From Thermoprotei archaeon (lineage in GTDB: Archaea; Thermoproteota; Thermoprotei; Thermofilales; B15-G2): 64,000 bases of DNA. Each line of letters starts with the position of its first letter. Position 1 is the first letter of the stretch. Made by a program: the position numbers and the translations under genes. The notes below the pieces were generated by a model, which saw nothing but the letters and a program-made list of their open reading frames with translations, made no database searches and had not been told where the DNA came from. The DNA is taken from positions 14,684 to 78,683 of the forward strand of contig QMRV01000001.1 of the NCBI GenBank assembly GCA_003649445.1. Direction: 5' to 3'. This document shows positions 53,813 to 63,352 of this stretch, one piece after another.

Positions 53813-53905
53813 TTTTGCTACTTCTTCTATCATATGATCGTCAATTACCTGAAGGGTCTCGAGAAATTCATAAAAAATGTAAAAATGTTTAATATTGAGA
53901 AAAGA

Positions 53906-54094
53906 CTATATGGCAAATTCTATGATTTCTCTTTCGTCTACTGCTTTTCTACCGCATTTAGGGCAGCGGGCAGTAAGCCTTATACTAACCATAAGTGTTT
54001 TTCCTAGAAATTCGTCAATACCTGCCGAGACTTCAAAGTCTCTTTTATCGATGTCTACTTCTTCTCCACACGACTTACATTTTACTTTTACCAA
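53906..54094 (-). CDS. zinc-ribbon protein, unknown
   Basis: This is a 62-residue protein with CKSCG near the N-terminus and CPKCG near residue 45, separated by a 30-residue helix-strand (IDKRDFEVSAGIDEF), and an acidic end. It is 31 bases downstream of the ArsR-like gene on the same strand and is probably co-transcribed. No function is proposed. Confidence 0.75.
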   Translation of the reverse strand: MVKVKCKSCGEEVDIDKRDFEVSAGIDEFLGKTLMVSIRLTARCPKCGRKAVDEREIIEFAI

Positions 54095-54125
54095 AGCTCA
54101 CACCTCTCGAGGGCTACTCCATTAA

Positions 54126-54395
54126 TTATACACTAGAGACACATTTATTTACTCTTTTATTTATTAGTAACTCTTCATTTATTCTGACAAATACTCTACC
54201 CCTTTTCCTGTACATATTTATTAATCCTACTCTTAGCAAAATTGCTAAGTGATTGTAGAGCGTTCCAGCACTCATATTTAGTTCTCTTGCCAGTTTGCTG
54301 AACGGTACTTCTAGTCTCTCTATTAAGTAACTTACTATGAGTCTTCTACGAGGATTACGAAGTGCTTCAGTTACTGAAAGTATTTTCTCAGGCAT
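54126..54395 (-). CDS. ArsR-like winged-helix regulator
   Basis: This 89-residue winged-helix protein has ILSVTEALRNPRRRLIVSYLI (helix 1-2), LARELNMSAGTLYNHLAILLRVGLI (recognition helix region) and the wing YRKRGRVFVRI. No metal-binding Cys pair is seen, so the signal is unknown. AGAGGTG lies seven bases before the ATG and ACTTATATACC about 45 bases upstream. Confidence 0.85.
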   Translation of the reverse strand: MPEKILSVTEALRNPRRRLIVSYLIERLEVPFSKLARELNMSAGTLYNHLAILLRVGLINMYRKRGRVFVRINEELLINKRVNKCVSSV

Positions 54396-54761
54396 TTAGT
54401 GCACCTCTGTTGTTTGTGGATAATGTAGTTCAAGGTATATAAGTCTGTTGCGATTCTGTGTAAAACTGTTGTCTCTTTACGGCTAATTAGTAAAAACAGA
54501 GCTCCCAGAGTATTTTTCCTGTACCTGTGAAGATAATGAGAGAAAGTGTCAGTGGCTGCCCGCTTAGATCACAGATCACTTAACGCTCGTGCCTCATCAC
54601 TCGACCTTCATAAATGCTACTTAATTATATAAAGTTTTCTTTAAGTCACTGTCTATTTATTTCTATAAACAATATTATCTTCTTTAGACTACTACGATTT
54701 ACTATTTCAATTAAATGATTATAAAAGAAACTAGTTAAGCCTCTTCTTTAAGTTTAGCGTG
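54396..54761. other. intergenic stretch
   Basis: It contains the promoter (ACTTATATACC on the minus strand) of the ArsR-like gene. The remaining 300 bases show no gene, structured RNA or repeat that I can support. Confidence 0.4.
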
Positions 54762-56048
54762 TTACTCGTAGAGGTAGATGTGGGGAGTTAAACCCAGTTT
54801 AGTTAAATCGAACGTGTAGTGGATTTCTTGGTATTGTTTTCTAAACTCTATTACTTCTTTCTTTACTTCTACTGGATTCTTTTTATCTATCAATATTTTC
54901 TTGAAGAACTCTGCTATAACATCCATTTCACTTTCCTTCATTCCTACTCTAGTCATTTCTTGTACTCCTATTCTTATTCCTGAAGGATTCTTTATTTTGT
55001 CTGGTGTATCGTAGGGGAGCATGTTTTTGTTGAGAATAATGTTTGCTTTTTCTAGTGTTTCTGCGACTGGTGCTCCTCCTCCGAATTCTGTTACGTCGAC
55101 TGCTACTTGATGCGTTTGCGTGAAACCGACTTTTTCTCCCAATACCTTGAATCCGTATTCGTATAGTTTTTCAGCGAGGCGCTTAGCGTTTCGTACTACT
55201 TGTTTAGCGTATTCTTCTCCGAAGTACTTCATTTCTAAAGCCGCTATACCCGTTGCAGCTAGTCTATGTAAATGGTGATTTGATACGAATACTGGGAAGA
55301 CTACTTTCTTTATTTTCTTGTAGAGCTTCTCGTTGTTAGTCATTATGACTCCTCCCTGGGGTCCTGGGAATGTCTTATGTGTAGATGATGTTAGGATATC
55401 TGCTCCTCTTTCAAGGGGATTGGGGAAGACTTTGCCTGCAATTAGTCCTAGGACGTGAGCTACGTCGTGTACTAGGACAGCTCCTACTTCTTCACATGCC
55501 TCCTTTATTTCTTTGTCTGGGTGGGGGAATAGGTAAAGCGATGCTCCTAAGACAACGAACTTCGGCTTCACTTCTTTAATCATTTTCACTGCTCCGTCGA
55601 CATCTATGTTCATTGTTTCTACGTCGAACGGCAGTTCGTGCGGCGTTATTTTAAGCGCCCCCATTATGCCATACTGGGAGTGGCTTACATGGCCGCCTCC
55701 GCTGAGTTTAACTATGCAGGATTCTCCTCCTTCTGGCGCTAGCGCGTAGAAGACTGCTCCGTTGGCTGTAGTTCCGCTTATAGGCCTCAGGTCTACGTAC
55801 TTTGCGTTAAATAGCTCTCCCATAATGCTCGCCGCATATGTTTCTACTTCGTCTACGTAGCGCGTGCCTTGGTAGAATCGCTTAAAGGGCATTCCTTCCG
55901 CGTATCGGTGCATAAAGTCAGATAAGTACACTAAGTCTACGAGAGGAGAGGTAACGTTCTCCGACGCAATTAAATTAATACAGTTTTTCCTCCAAGTATT
56001 GTGTTTCTTCGTGAGCTCCACTAGCTTAGAAACCTCTTCCAAGCTCAC
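54762..56048 (-). CDS. glyA: serine hydroxymethyltransferase
   Basis: This PLP enzyme interconverts serine and glycine using a pterin cofactor. The 428-residue protein has the N-terminal [14 protein letters not shown] motif, the [19 protein letters not shown] region and the PLP lysine in [15 protein letters not shown] (near residue 228). The C-terminal [14 protein letters not shown] motif follows. The start is GTG at 56048, 25 bases from the palindromic TATA box shared with the divergent phosphatase gene, so it is leaderless. Confidence 0.97.
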   Translation of the reverse strand: MSLEEVSKLVELTKKHNTWRKNCINLIASENVTSPLVDLVYLSDFMHRYAEGMPFKRFYQGTRYVDEVETYAASIMGELFNAKYVDLRPISGTTANGAVFYALAPEGGESCIVKLSGGGHVSHSQYGIMGALKITPHELPFDVETMNIDVDGAVKMIKEVKPKFVVLGASLYLFPHPDKEIKEACEEVGAVLVHDVAHVLGLIAGKVFPNPLERGADILTSSTHKTFPGPQGGVIMTNNEKLYKKIKKVVFPVFVSNHHLHRLAATGIAALEMKYFGEEYAKQVVRNAKRLAEKLYEYGFKVLGEKVGFTQTHQVAVDVTEFGGGAPVAETLEKANIILNKNMLPYDTPDKIKNPSGIRIGVQEMTRVGMKESEMDVIAEFFKKILIDKKNPVEVKKEVIEFRKQYQEIHYTFDLTKLGLTPHIYLYE

Positions 56049-56070
56049 ATCTAACTTTACGCGACGAAGC

Positions 56071-56078
56071 TTTAAATA
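56071..56078. promoter_or_regulatory. shared bidirectional TATA box (TTTAAA palindrome)
   Basis: The palindrome TTTAAA (56071-56076) is centred 25.5 bases from the GTG start of glyA on the minus strand and 25.5 bases from the GTG start of the phosphoglycolate phosphatase gene on the plus strand. Both transcripts are then expected to be leaderless. Confidence 0.55.
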
Positions 56079-56098
56079 CTCTTACGAATAGGCATGTT

Positions 56099-56815
56099 GT
56101 GCCCGCATTAAAGGCTGCCGCCGTAGATATAGATAAGACTATTACCATGCACGGAGTTATTCCAGCACCCGTAGTCGCAGCGTTGCGAAAACTAGAAGAA
56201 AACGGCATAAAAGTCATCTTAGCTTCAGGCAACGCGCTTCCAGTTATTTCAGGGCTCAGAAAATACCTGGGAGTCAGCGGAGCAGTGATCGCCGAAAACG
56301 GGGGCCAGGTATATTACAAGAGAAAAATAGTGAAAATAGGAAGCAGAGAAAAGGTGCTTAAAGCTCGAGAACTCATATTAAAGCATCTAAAAGAATACGT
56401 TGAGGAGAGCTGGCAGAATCCCTACAGGTACTCTGACTTGGCTTTTAAAGCAAAAATTGACATAGAAACTGCTGCTAAAAAAGTTAGAGAGCTCGTTTGT
56501 TCTGCTATGGAGGATATGAGAGTTTACAGCAGCGGCGTCGCTATACACGTAGGCGAGAAAATTGTTAACAAGGGAACAGGGCTCAAAGAAGCCCTTAAGC
56601 TCATGGGGCTTGATCCCACTGAAGTAGTGGCAATAGGCGACAGCGAAGTAGACTTAGAGATGTTTAAGGTAGCTGGACTCTCCATTGCTGTAGCTAATGC
56701 TGTAAGCGAGCTAAAGAAGCTGACTGACATAGTGACTTCGTGCAGCGAAGCCGAGGGGTTTCTTGAGGCAGTAGACTATATTCTGAGAAAAAGATACATG
56801 CATACTTTAGTCTAG
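56099..56815 (+). CDS. pgp: phosphoglycolate phosphatase (archaeal HAD)
   Basis: This is a HAD-family phosphatase of 238 residues with the nucleophile in AVDIDKTIT, motif II ILASGN, the Cof-type cap (residues 75-155) and the C-terminal VAIGDSEVDLEMFKVAGLSIAVANA. It matches the archaeal phosphoglycolate phosphatase group. The start is GTG at the predicted transcription start. It is divergent from glyA; both act in C2/C1 metabolism. Confidence 0.92.
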   Translation: MPALKAAAVDIDKTITMHGVIPAPVVAALRKLEENGIKVILASGNALPVISGLRKYLGVSGAVIAENGGQVYYKRKIVKIGSREKVLKARELILKHLKEYVEESWQNPYRYSDLAFKAKIDIETAAKKVRELVCSAMEDMRVYSSGVAIHVGEKIVNKGTGLKEALKLMGLDPTEVVAIGDSEVDLEMFKVAGLSIAVANAVSELKKLTDIVTSCSEAEGFLEAVDYILRKRYMHTLV

Positions 56816-56907
56816 TACATGCCTCTAAGTATTATCTTGGTGTCACCAGAGTATTATGCGAGTTTTCCGGAAATAACCCTAACAAAATTCATGAACTTGT
56901 CTTTCAT

Positions 56908-58806
56908 GTGAAGACAGTAAGCTTAGCCGACGTAGCTAGATCACTAGCAGTTACTGCCGCTGTTCTATGCTTTATGCTGATATTCAAAGATAGCTTAAGC
57001 TTCGCAGACCTGCTCTTAGCCGTGCCGCTGGCTCTCATTGCTTTGAAAAAGCCTTCAGCGTCACTAGCACTCGGCCTACTCTTAGTATTTCCTGAAATTT
57101 CTTCAAGCATGCAGTACTTTCTAGCTATATACGCAATAATGCTTCTCTTCCTCCTCCCTCAAAGCATGTACTGGCGCTCTATGACTATACTTCTAATAGC
57201 GCTGTTTCTTACTCTTCGGAGCAATGTGCCTATGCTTGGCTTAGCTCTCGTTCTCTCTTCGTTTATTATACTCGACCCGCTCCAAGTAGCTAGGCTCTCG
57301 ATATTCTACTCCACGATATCTACTTTAATAGCACTAGTAGAGCCTTCCACTAACACAGTTAAGCCTCTGGGCATGCTCCTCGTTCCCTGCGAGACAAATA
57401 TAGCTGCTTCTCTCACTCAAAATCCCTTAAAAGACGCCATTCACATAGTCACAAGCTACGTGCAGGCACTAACATCACACGACATGGTACTGCTGTACCA
57501 AGTACTCACACTACCTCTCGCAGTCACAGCCGCGTCACTATCATATGCGGGTAGAAGCAAGAAGGACCTCGCAACGTCTTCACTAATACCGCTCACAGCT
57601 ATTAGTGCGAGCTACACAGTATCGTGCTTAAAACTCCTAGGGAAAACCCCTATTCTTGAAACCTACCTCCTTTTCGCGGCACTCTACTTCTCTCTAGTAG
57701 TAATAATGGAGTCAACGGCAAAACTCTGGAAAAACAGTGTTCCCGCGCAAAAAGTACTACCCAAAACGAGTATTCACATAGTTTTAGCAGACAACTCCGC
57801 TTCTCTACACGCTATCGCCAGTAAGCTTCATTTAGAGAAGACAGCGGTCGTCGACTTGAGTGAAAAAAGAAAACTTCCACGCATAGGTAGAAGAAAACAC
57901 TTAAGCAAGCTAGTCCTAGCCCCACCATCAGAAAACATAGACTCCGTTCTCAAAGTAATCAACGCTTTGGGAGCTAATGCTGAGGAAATATACCTAGTGC
58001 TCAAAGATGAGAAGACTGCTGCCGAAATTTCACAAAGGCTTAAAATAAAAACAGTAGTAGACCTACGCGACCATAAGTACTGGAAGCAGATAATAGGCTT
58101 AAGCAACCTCAAAACAGAGCTCGTTAAATCTATTATAATTCCCGCTAAACTCAAATCAGACTCAGTCAAACCGAAGAATATTCTCCTAGTAGGTCCTCCG
58201 GGCTCCGGAAAAACTCTTCTAGTTGACGCTATACACGAAAAGCTAGGACCTTTAGGCATCAAATACTACTCGCTAAACCTACCGGACAAAAACAGGACTT
58301 TAAAAACCCTAGCCTCGCTGGGCGCAAAAGTGGTGCTAATAGACGACCTAGACCTAGCCTTCTATAACAAAGAAAAAAGTGCCGAACTATCAAGCCTCCT
58401 CAAAGACTTAGCTAAAAAATACTCTATAGTAGCTACAGCTTACGACCTTCAAGCAATACCTCCCGCAGCCTTAAGTGTATTCGACCACATAGTCAAAATA
58501 CCTCCTCCTACACTCGAAGACATAGAGCTATTTCTCTCTAAACACAGCTTCTTCAAGACCCTAAACATAGACCCGAAAGCAGCCGCCAAGAAGTTCCAAG
58601 GACTTTACTTCGGGAAAATAATCAAGGTACTCGAAGAAGCCAAGAGAACATCTATATACAGGAAAATCCACGGAGGCCCTCCTCTAACACTAGAAGAACT
58701 AGAGAAAATAGCCTCAAAGTATTCTCATCAAAGAATACTGCCTACGCAGGCTCTACAACTAGATAATATAGAGCCTAGGATAATTACAGATTTAAGGAAA
58801 AAGTAA
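56908..58806 (+). CDS. multi-pass membrane AAA+ ATPase, unknown
   Basis: In this 632-residue protein, residues 1-275 hold about eight hydrophobic segments, residues 285-390 a soluble linker domain, and residues 395-600 an AAA+ module. That module opens IIGLSNLKTELVKSIIIPAK and has P-loop LLVGPPGSGKTLL and Walker B VVLIDDLDLAF. The sensor-1 and arginine-finger region (VATAYDLQAIPPAAL) is unusual and no protease motif follows, so it is not FtsH. The start is GTG. It is followed by a small soluble gene and archaemetzincin. Its function is unknown. Confidence 0.75.
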   Translation: MKTVSLADVARSLAVTAAVLCFMLIFKDSLSFADLLLAVPLALIALKKPSASLALGLLLVFPEISSSMQYFLAIYAIMLLFLLPQSMYWRSMTILLIALFLTLRSNVPMLGLALVLSSFIILDPLQVARLSIFYSTISTLIALVEPSTNTVKPLGMLLVPCETNIAASLTQNPLKDAIHIVTSYVQALTSHDMVLLYQVLTLPLAVTAASLSYAGRSKKDLATSSLIPLTAISASYTVSCLKLLGKTPILETYLLFAALYFSLVVIMESTAKLWKNSVPAQKVLPKTSIHIVLADNSASLHAIASKLHLEKTAVVDLSEKRKLPRIGRRKHLSKLVLAPPSENIDSVLKVINALGANAEEIYLVLKDEKTAAEISQRLKIKTVVDLRDHKYWKQIIGLSNLKTELVKSIIIPAKLKSDSVKPKNILLVGPPGSGKTLLVDAIHEKLGPLGIKYYSLNLPDKNRTLKTLASLGAKVVLIDDLDLAFYNKEKSAELSSLLKDLAKKYSIVATAYDLQAIPPAALSVFDHIVKIPPPTLEDIELFLSKHSFFKTLNIDPKAAAKKFQGLYFGKIIKVLEEAKRTSIYRKIHGGPPLTLEELEKIASKYSHQRILPTQALQLDNIEPRIITDLRKK

Positions 58807-58833
58807 TTAGGTAGTATAACTATACAATAGTTG

Positions 58834-59202
58834 ATGAAACCCTTTTTAGCAGACGGTAGCTTGATCGAAAACTACGATATTTTAGTAAAGTACTGGGAAA
58901 AAGAGAAAGACAAGTACGGCGAGAACAAAGCAATACCTTCAGGCAGAGACTTAACCTACGTAGAGAAAGTAATCGAAGAACAGAGAACAAGTCTCCTGGA
59001 GCTAATAAACACGCTTAAGCAGCGGTTCGTGCCGCTGATTGACGGTAAAATAGCCAAAGAAGTTCTCGAAGAAAAGGGCTTTAAAGTAGACGAAAACTAC
59101 GCGCGCCTCAAAATAGCGGAGTTTTTAGCCAAATACTGCATCGAAGTCTGCAAGTCACTGGGCATAATAAAGCTTAAAGAGCCTTGGAGAACTAACGCCT
59201 AG
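58834..59202 (+). CDS. hypothetical helical protein
   Basis: This 122-residue soluble protein is rich in charged helices (ENYDILVKYWEKEKDKYG to LELINTLKQRFVPL) and has a winged-helix-like middle (AKEVLEEKGFKVDENYARLKIAEFLA). It lies 27 bases after the membrane AAA+ gene and is probably co-transcribed, so it may be its partner. It converges on the archaemetzincin gene with an 11-base overlap. No family is recognised. Confidence 0.65.
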   Translation: MKPFLADGSLIENYDILVKYWEKEKDKYGENKAIPSGRDLTYVEKVIEEQRTSLLELINTLKQRFVPLIDGKIAKEVLEEKGFKVDENYARLKIAEFLAKYCIEVCKSLGIIKLKEPWRTNA

Positions 59203-59743
59203 ATATTTTAGCTACAACCTTCTCGTAGCACGACTCACAGTACTGAGGAGGCTTGTAGTCCGTATCGAGGATACTATTGCTAAACATCATGACACAGTAG
59301 TTCCGGCAGTGCGTCAGGCCATAAGTATGCCCAAGCTCGTGTAGAACCTCCTTGTACACTCTCTCTAAAAACAAGTCCTCGTCGAATTCCTCTCCATAGA
59401 ACTCAGGGTTAAGGCGCGCTAAGTAGACTACAGCTGCGGGCCCGTTTAATAGAGCCTCGCCGAAAACAAAGTTCAGTGCATCAGAGTAAGCGTCTACGTC
59501 TGCTAGCCCTACGACTCTATCTACGCCTCTCAGGCTAAAAGCGAGTCTTATGAGAACGTCTAAGACCATTGGAGAAAAGTACTGTCCCCTACGCCTGTCA
59601 AAGCAGTTCTTTATTCTCTTGAGGTCTAGGTGCTGGAAAGAAACTTTGACCGGCAAGTAGTCTTCCAGTTTTTCTCTCAAGTAGTAGAGGATTTCCTCGT
59701 CTGCTTGACCTATCTCGACTAAAACTATGTGGTGCATACTCAC
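59192..59743 (-). CDS. archaemetzincin zinc metalloprotease
   Basis: This is a 183-residue metzincin-type protease with the zinc site HELGHTYGLTHC followed by the Cys motif RNYCVMMFSN and a distal CESC. Together these define archaemetzincin, with its second, structural zinc. The Met-turn is the VMMF segment. The physiological substrate is unknown. Its start overlaps the stop of the YchF-like gene (GTGA type), so it is translated from the same mRNA; an ATG at 59737 is an alternative start. Confidence 0.95.
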   Translation of the reverse strand: MSMHHIVLVEIGQADEEILYYLREKLEDYLPVKVSFQHLDLKRIKNCFDRRRGQYFSPMVLDVLIRLAFSLRGVDRVVGLADVDAYSDALNFVFGEALLNGPAAVVYLARLNPEFYGEEFDEDLFLERVYKEVLHELGHTYGLTHCRNYCVMMFSNSILDTDYKPPQYCESCYEKVVAKISRR

Positions 59744-60963
59744 GCTCTCCTAGCTTTAACAGCCACTATTTTAATTATATCGCCGTCCTGCAGCACGTAG
59801 TCTTCTCCCACTTTCTGCTTATCTCTAACTCTCACTGCATAAAGAAAGCTTTCGCCCAAGTCCGTGTGAATGAGATAAGCGAACTGCCTCGCAGTAGTAC
59901 CTTTCGGCACTAGAAACGCGTCGGGAAGAACTCTCCCCTCGTGGTCCGTAAGCTTAGATGCGTCTTCCACAGGGTACACTACAATCATGTCGAGCAAGTC
60001 GAAGAACGCCCTGTTGATTACTTCCTGGACTCCAGTGCTCCCCCACTTCTTCAAGACCCTATCTTCAATATACTCCAGTGCCTTAAGCTGACTCGAAGTC
60101 ATCTTAGACTCATCTAGTATCTTAAAGCTGCTGTCGCCAGGTAAGTACTCTATGAGCCCCTGCTTAGCAGCCTTCCTCAAAGCCAGCTCTGCTGCAGCAG
60201 AAGTAGGAACCACGACCCTATCTTTGAGCTCCTGCTGCATCCTCTTAATATTGTCTTCTGCCTCAAGCAAATCAGCTTTATTAGCGGCTATAATCGTAGG
60301 CTTAGCTATCTTCCTAAGAGCCTTCACAAAATCCATTAACTCTTCGTCACGCCACGAAGACAGCTTCGCAGACTCCAGCTTAGCTTCCCGCATAGCCTCA
60401 ACAACATGACTCCTCGTAACCGATAAACCAGAAAGCCTCCGAGCCAGCGCCTGAACGGGATCCTCCGAAGTATAGTCAACAGTCCTAGCAAACTTCTCCC
60501 AATCCTTCTTCAGTATACCGAAAAGCCACAAATCAACCTCCCTCTCTATAAACAGCACGTCTTCGATAGGATCATGAGTCCCGGGCGGAACAGGTTGCCC
60601 CTCTTCATCAGTACTGCCCGCCGCATCAACAACATGTATCAGCGCATCAGCCTGCCTCAAATCGTCCAAAAACCTGTTGCCAAGTCCCCTCCCCTTATGA
60701 GCATCTCTAATAAGCCCGGCAACATCCATCAACTTCACGGGAATAAACCTGTAGCCCTTAATACACAGAGAATTACGCGGATTATCCTTAACACCGAGCT
60801 CTCCGCAAACACACTTCACTCGAACATAGCCCACACCAACATTAGGCTTAATCGTCTTAAACGGCCTATTACCTATCTCAACAGGAATAAGCGTCGCAGC
60901 ACTGAAAAACGTAGACTTACCCACATTAGTCTTACCAATAACACCGACAAGCCTAGACCGCAC
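59740..60963 (-). CDS. YchF/Ola1-like GTPase with TGS domain
   Basis: This is a 407-residue Obg-superfamily NTPase. It has P-loop GVIGKTNVGKSTFFSAATL, switch II LMDVAGLIRDAHKGRGLGNRFLDDLRQADALIHVVD, a helical insert, IIAANKADLLEAE and a C-terminal TGS domain (residues 320-405, with VLPDAFLVPKGTTARQFAYLIH). YchF/Ola1 proteins act in ribosome or stress regulation. It is upstream of archaemetzincin. The start is a GTG. Confidence 0.94.
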   Translation of the reverse strand: MRSRLVGVIGKTNVGKSTFFSAATLIPVEIGNRPFKTIKPNVGVGYVRVKCVCGELGVKDNPRNSLCIKGYRFIPVKLMDVAGLIRDAHKGRGLGNRFLDDLRQADALIHVVDAAGSTDEEGQPVPPGTHDPIEDVLFIEREVDLWLFGILKKDWEKFARTVDYTSEDPVQALARRLSGLSVTRSHVVEAMREAKLESAKLSSWRDEELMDFVKALRKIAKPTIIAANKADLLEAEDNIKRMQQELKDRVVVPTSAAAELALRKAAKQGLIEYLPGDSSFKILDESKMTSSQLKALEYIEDRVLKKWGSTGVQEVINRAFFDLLDMIVVYPVEDASKLTDHEGRVLPDAFLVPKGTTARQFAYLIHTDLGESFLYAVRVRDKQKVGEDYVLQDGDIIKIVAVKARRA

Positions 60964-61040
60964 ACCAAAAACACAGCAAATAAACTTAAATCTCTTCCCG
61001 AAACACCAAGATTTTTATACAAGACAAAAACTAGAGAAAT

Positions 61041-61247
61041 GTGGCAAAAACCTGCTCAATAGAAGGATGCGATAAACCAGCAGTAAAAACAATATCACGC
61101 ATAGACTACGAGGCAGCAAACCTACCCTACAGCCTCAAACCAGAAGCTAAAACAAAAGTCCACCTATGCAAAGACCACTACAAAGAATACAAAAAGAAAA
61201 CCAAAAAAGAAAAACAGCTCAAAAAATGGCGCCTATACATGAGATAA
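61041..61247 (+). CDS. small zinc-binding basic protein
   Basis: The 68-residue protein has CSIEGCDKP near the N-terminus and LCKDHYKEYKKK near residue 56, a C-x4-C...C-x2-H zinc pattern, with a very basic tail. It starts with GTG, about 25 bases after an AGATTTTTATAC promoter, so it is probably leaderless. I have seen similar crenarchaeal proteins without assigned function. Confidence 0.75.
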   Translation: MAKTCSIEGCDKPAVKTISRIDYEAANLPYSLKPEAKTKVHLCKDHYKEYKKKTKKEKQLKKWRLYMR

Positions 61248-61409
61248 GCACACAGACCCGCCAGACAAGCCATAATACTTCTCTCACGAGACCACCCCTC
61301 TCTAAAACCACATCCCACAAACCTTCCACAAACACACAACACCTACCACTAAAATAAACAGCTAGCCAAATACCAAAACACAAAGCAGCAACACAACTGT
61401 TCCAAGCCA

Positions 61410-62365
61410 CTAGAGAAAATCCCTCAATTCATCAAGCAAATCTTTCGCATAACCCTTGATATCATCATCAATATTCTCAGAAAGAATCTCATATAGCTTC
61501 CTTCCGGTAAACTTAATTTCTTCTTTATTCAAAGCTCCTTTCCTAGCCAACTCAACTAAATACCGAGCAGCCTCAACCCTCACCTCAGGATGTTCGTCGC
61601 AAACCAGCCTCAACAAAACATCCTTAGCTTTTTCGCCGAAGTAAAGCCAGTAAGCACGAAGCCTATAAGACGCAAACAAAGATATCTGTCTTCAATAAGC
61701 TTAAATAAATATCTACAAAAACTCTCGTCAAGTTCTTCACAAAGCCTATAAAGCCTCTAGGCTGCTTCCTGTCTAAAATAAGGTTCGTCGGAGTCAAGAA
61801 ACTCAACTAAGCCTCTGATATTTTCCTCAGAGTAAAATTTACTAATTAGTGCTAGAACTCTCTCGACTTTTTCACAGCCATATTTAATAACAGCAGTATA
61901 TGCTAAAGCATGTACTCTCACATAGCGATAATCGTCTTCTAGAGCAACTTTGTCTAGAATCTCTAGAACCCTTTTCCTATACTCAGGACTCCTTAAGTTA
62001 ATACAATATAAACCATTTACAGTAGCCTCGCGAACCTCGCTCCAGGTATTTTTCAGAGCCTCCACAAACCGTGTAAAAATTTTATCTGTATACCTCTTTA
62101 AATCCCCATCACCACATGTTTCAATAAAACAGACTAGTCCTCCAACAACGCTAAGAGGACAATCTCTGTAAAAGCTCCATAAAACATCAGGACCCCGAGG
62201 ATCACCATTCTCGCACAGAAAATGAGCTACTAACAATTTCTCACGACCTTCTACAGTTTTAAGCAACTCAGCTAACTCATCTAGCGATAAACCACTATAT
62301 TTTCTGAAAACATGCCTATCTGTAATCTCGTAATCTTTACCAATGTCTTCAGCTCCTCCGCCCAT
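61410..62365 (-). pseudogene. HEAT-repeat gene broken by a stop and a frameshift
   Basis: A frame from ATG 62365 encodes HEAT-like helices (ending FLDSDEPYFRQEAA) and stops at TAG (61757-61759). The same frame continues as RLYRLCEELDESFCRYLFKLIEDRY. A one-base shift near 61680 then leads into ASYRLRAYWLYFGEKAKDVLLRL, then VCDEHPEVRVEAARYLVEL, to the stop at 61410. The pieces join into one HEAT-repeat protein of about 315 residues. TAG for TGG (Trp) would fit. It is either a recent pseudogene or a sequencing error. Confidence 0.65.
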
Positions 62366-63050
62366 ACACTAGCCCCCACTATCTAAATATGGTTTTTAAG
62401 ACCCAACTTCACATTCACCGAAAAGATACACTACTTTTTCTTTTCACATACACAAATAGTCGCCTGACCTGCCCCTCCGGAATATTAATGTGCGAAACTA
62501 AACATCTCTACAGTGCCTCTTATATATTACATACTCATCTAGCCAAACTCAGTAAGCTTCTCTTCTCCGACCACCGAACATATACTTAAAGCCTTAACAC
62601 CTCCAGAAAATAGAAACACTCAAAAGCACCAATAATGTACAAAGCAATATCATGAACTCAAACACTTAACAAAATCTCCAGCCCTTACTAAAGAAAACCA
62701 TAAGCTCCTAAAACATTCTCCCTAACACACAAGCCACTCTTCTCTCCTTAAGACAAAACACCCCCTCATTAAGCCTATCAAGCCCTTGTACAAAATAAAC
62801 TAACATTAGTTCTGCTCCCTTATCATCTATTTCATTAATAGAACATGACCCCAGAGCACAAAAGAGCTTCATCCCCACTTTCATAACTCCAAGAAACAGC
62901 ATCTAAGCCGAATACTCTCACAAACTCCTTTAGACAAAACTCCTAGACAGACAGTAACCAAGACGCCCCTACAATAAGACTCAAGCACACCAAAATAAAG
63001 TAACTAAAGCCAACAAGAAATAATGTTCCAAATTCCTCTCAGGAAAATAG
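62366..63050. other. long stretch without a gene
   Basis: About 685 AT-rich bases hold only short, low-quality frames (for example minus strand 62708-62902) without homology-like features, ribosome sites or structured RNA that I can support. Its pyrimidine/purine composition is strongly skewed (few G on the plus strand). Confidence 0.4.
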
Positions 63051-63170
63051 TAGCGGGGGGAGGATTTGAACCTCCGACCTCGGGGTTATGAGCCCCGCGG
63101 GATCGGCCCCCACCCGCCCTTTCACATCCAACAGGGCGGGTGAAAGACTACCTGGCTGCCCCACCCCGCT
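63051..63170 (-). tRNA. initiator tRNA-Met(CAT) with a 46-base D-loop intron
   Basis: The A1-U72 pair (AGCGGGG/CCCCGCT), A73, and the GGG/CCC pairs of anticodon stem CGGGG/CCCCG around CTCATAA identify initiator tRNA. The D-stem GGGC and its partner are separated by about 46 extra bases (63102-63147), which contain a strong CACCCGCCCT/AGGGCGGGTG hairpin. Removing them restores a normal tRNA. The exact splice site is uncertain by a base or two. Confidence 0.85.
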
Positions 63171-63352
63171 ATGGTATCTGTCGCTTTGGCTGTATTTATT
63201 TTTTTCTGTGATTGTTAAAGAGTGTTTAAGAGTATTTTGTGCAGGGGGTCTATTTGGGCTGTGAAGAATGGATATTTTACGAAAGTGGGCTTACTTGTTG
63301 AGAATAGGGAAGTATTTCCCTATGGAGTGAAGAGTCCTCTTTATGCTTATGT

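Noticed and set aside
62708..62902. 64-codon minus-strand frame in the gene-free stretch
   Set aside because: There is no ribosome site or promoter at the start and no recognisable motif; Cys are scattered without knuckle spacing.
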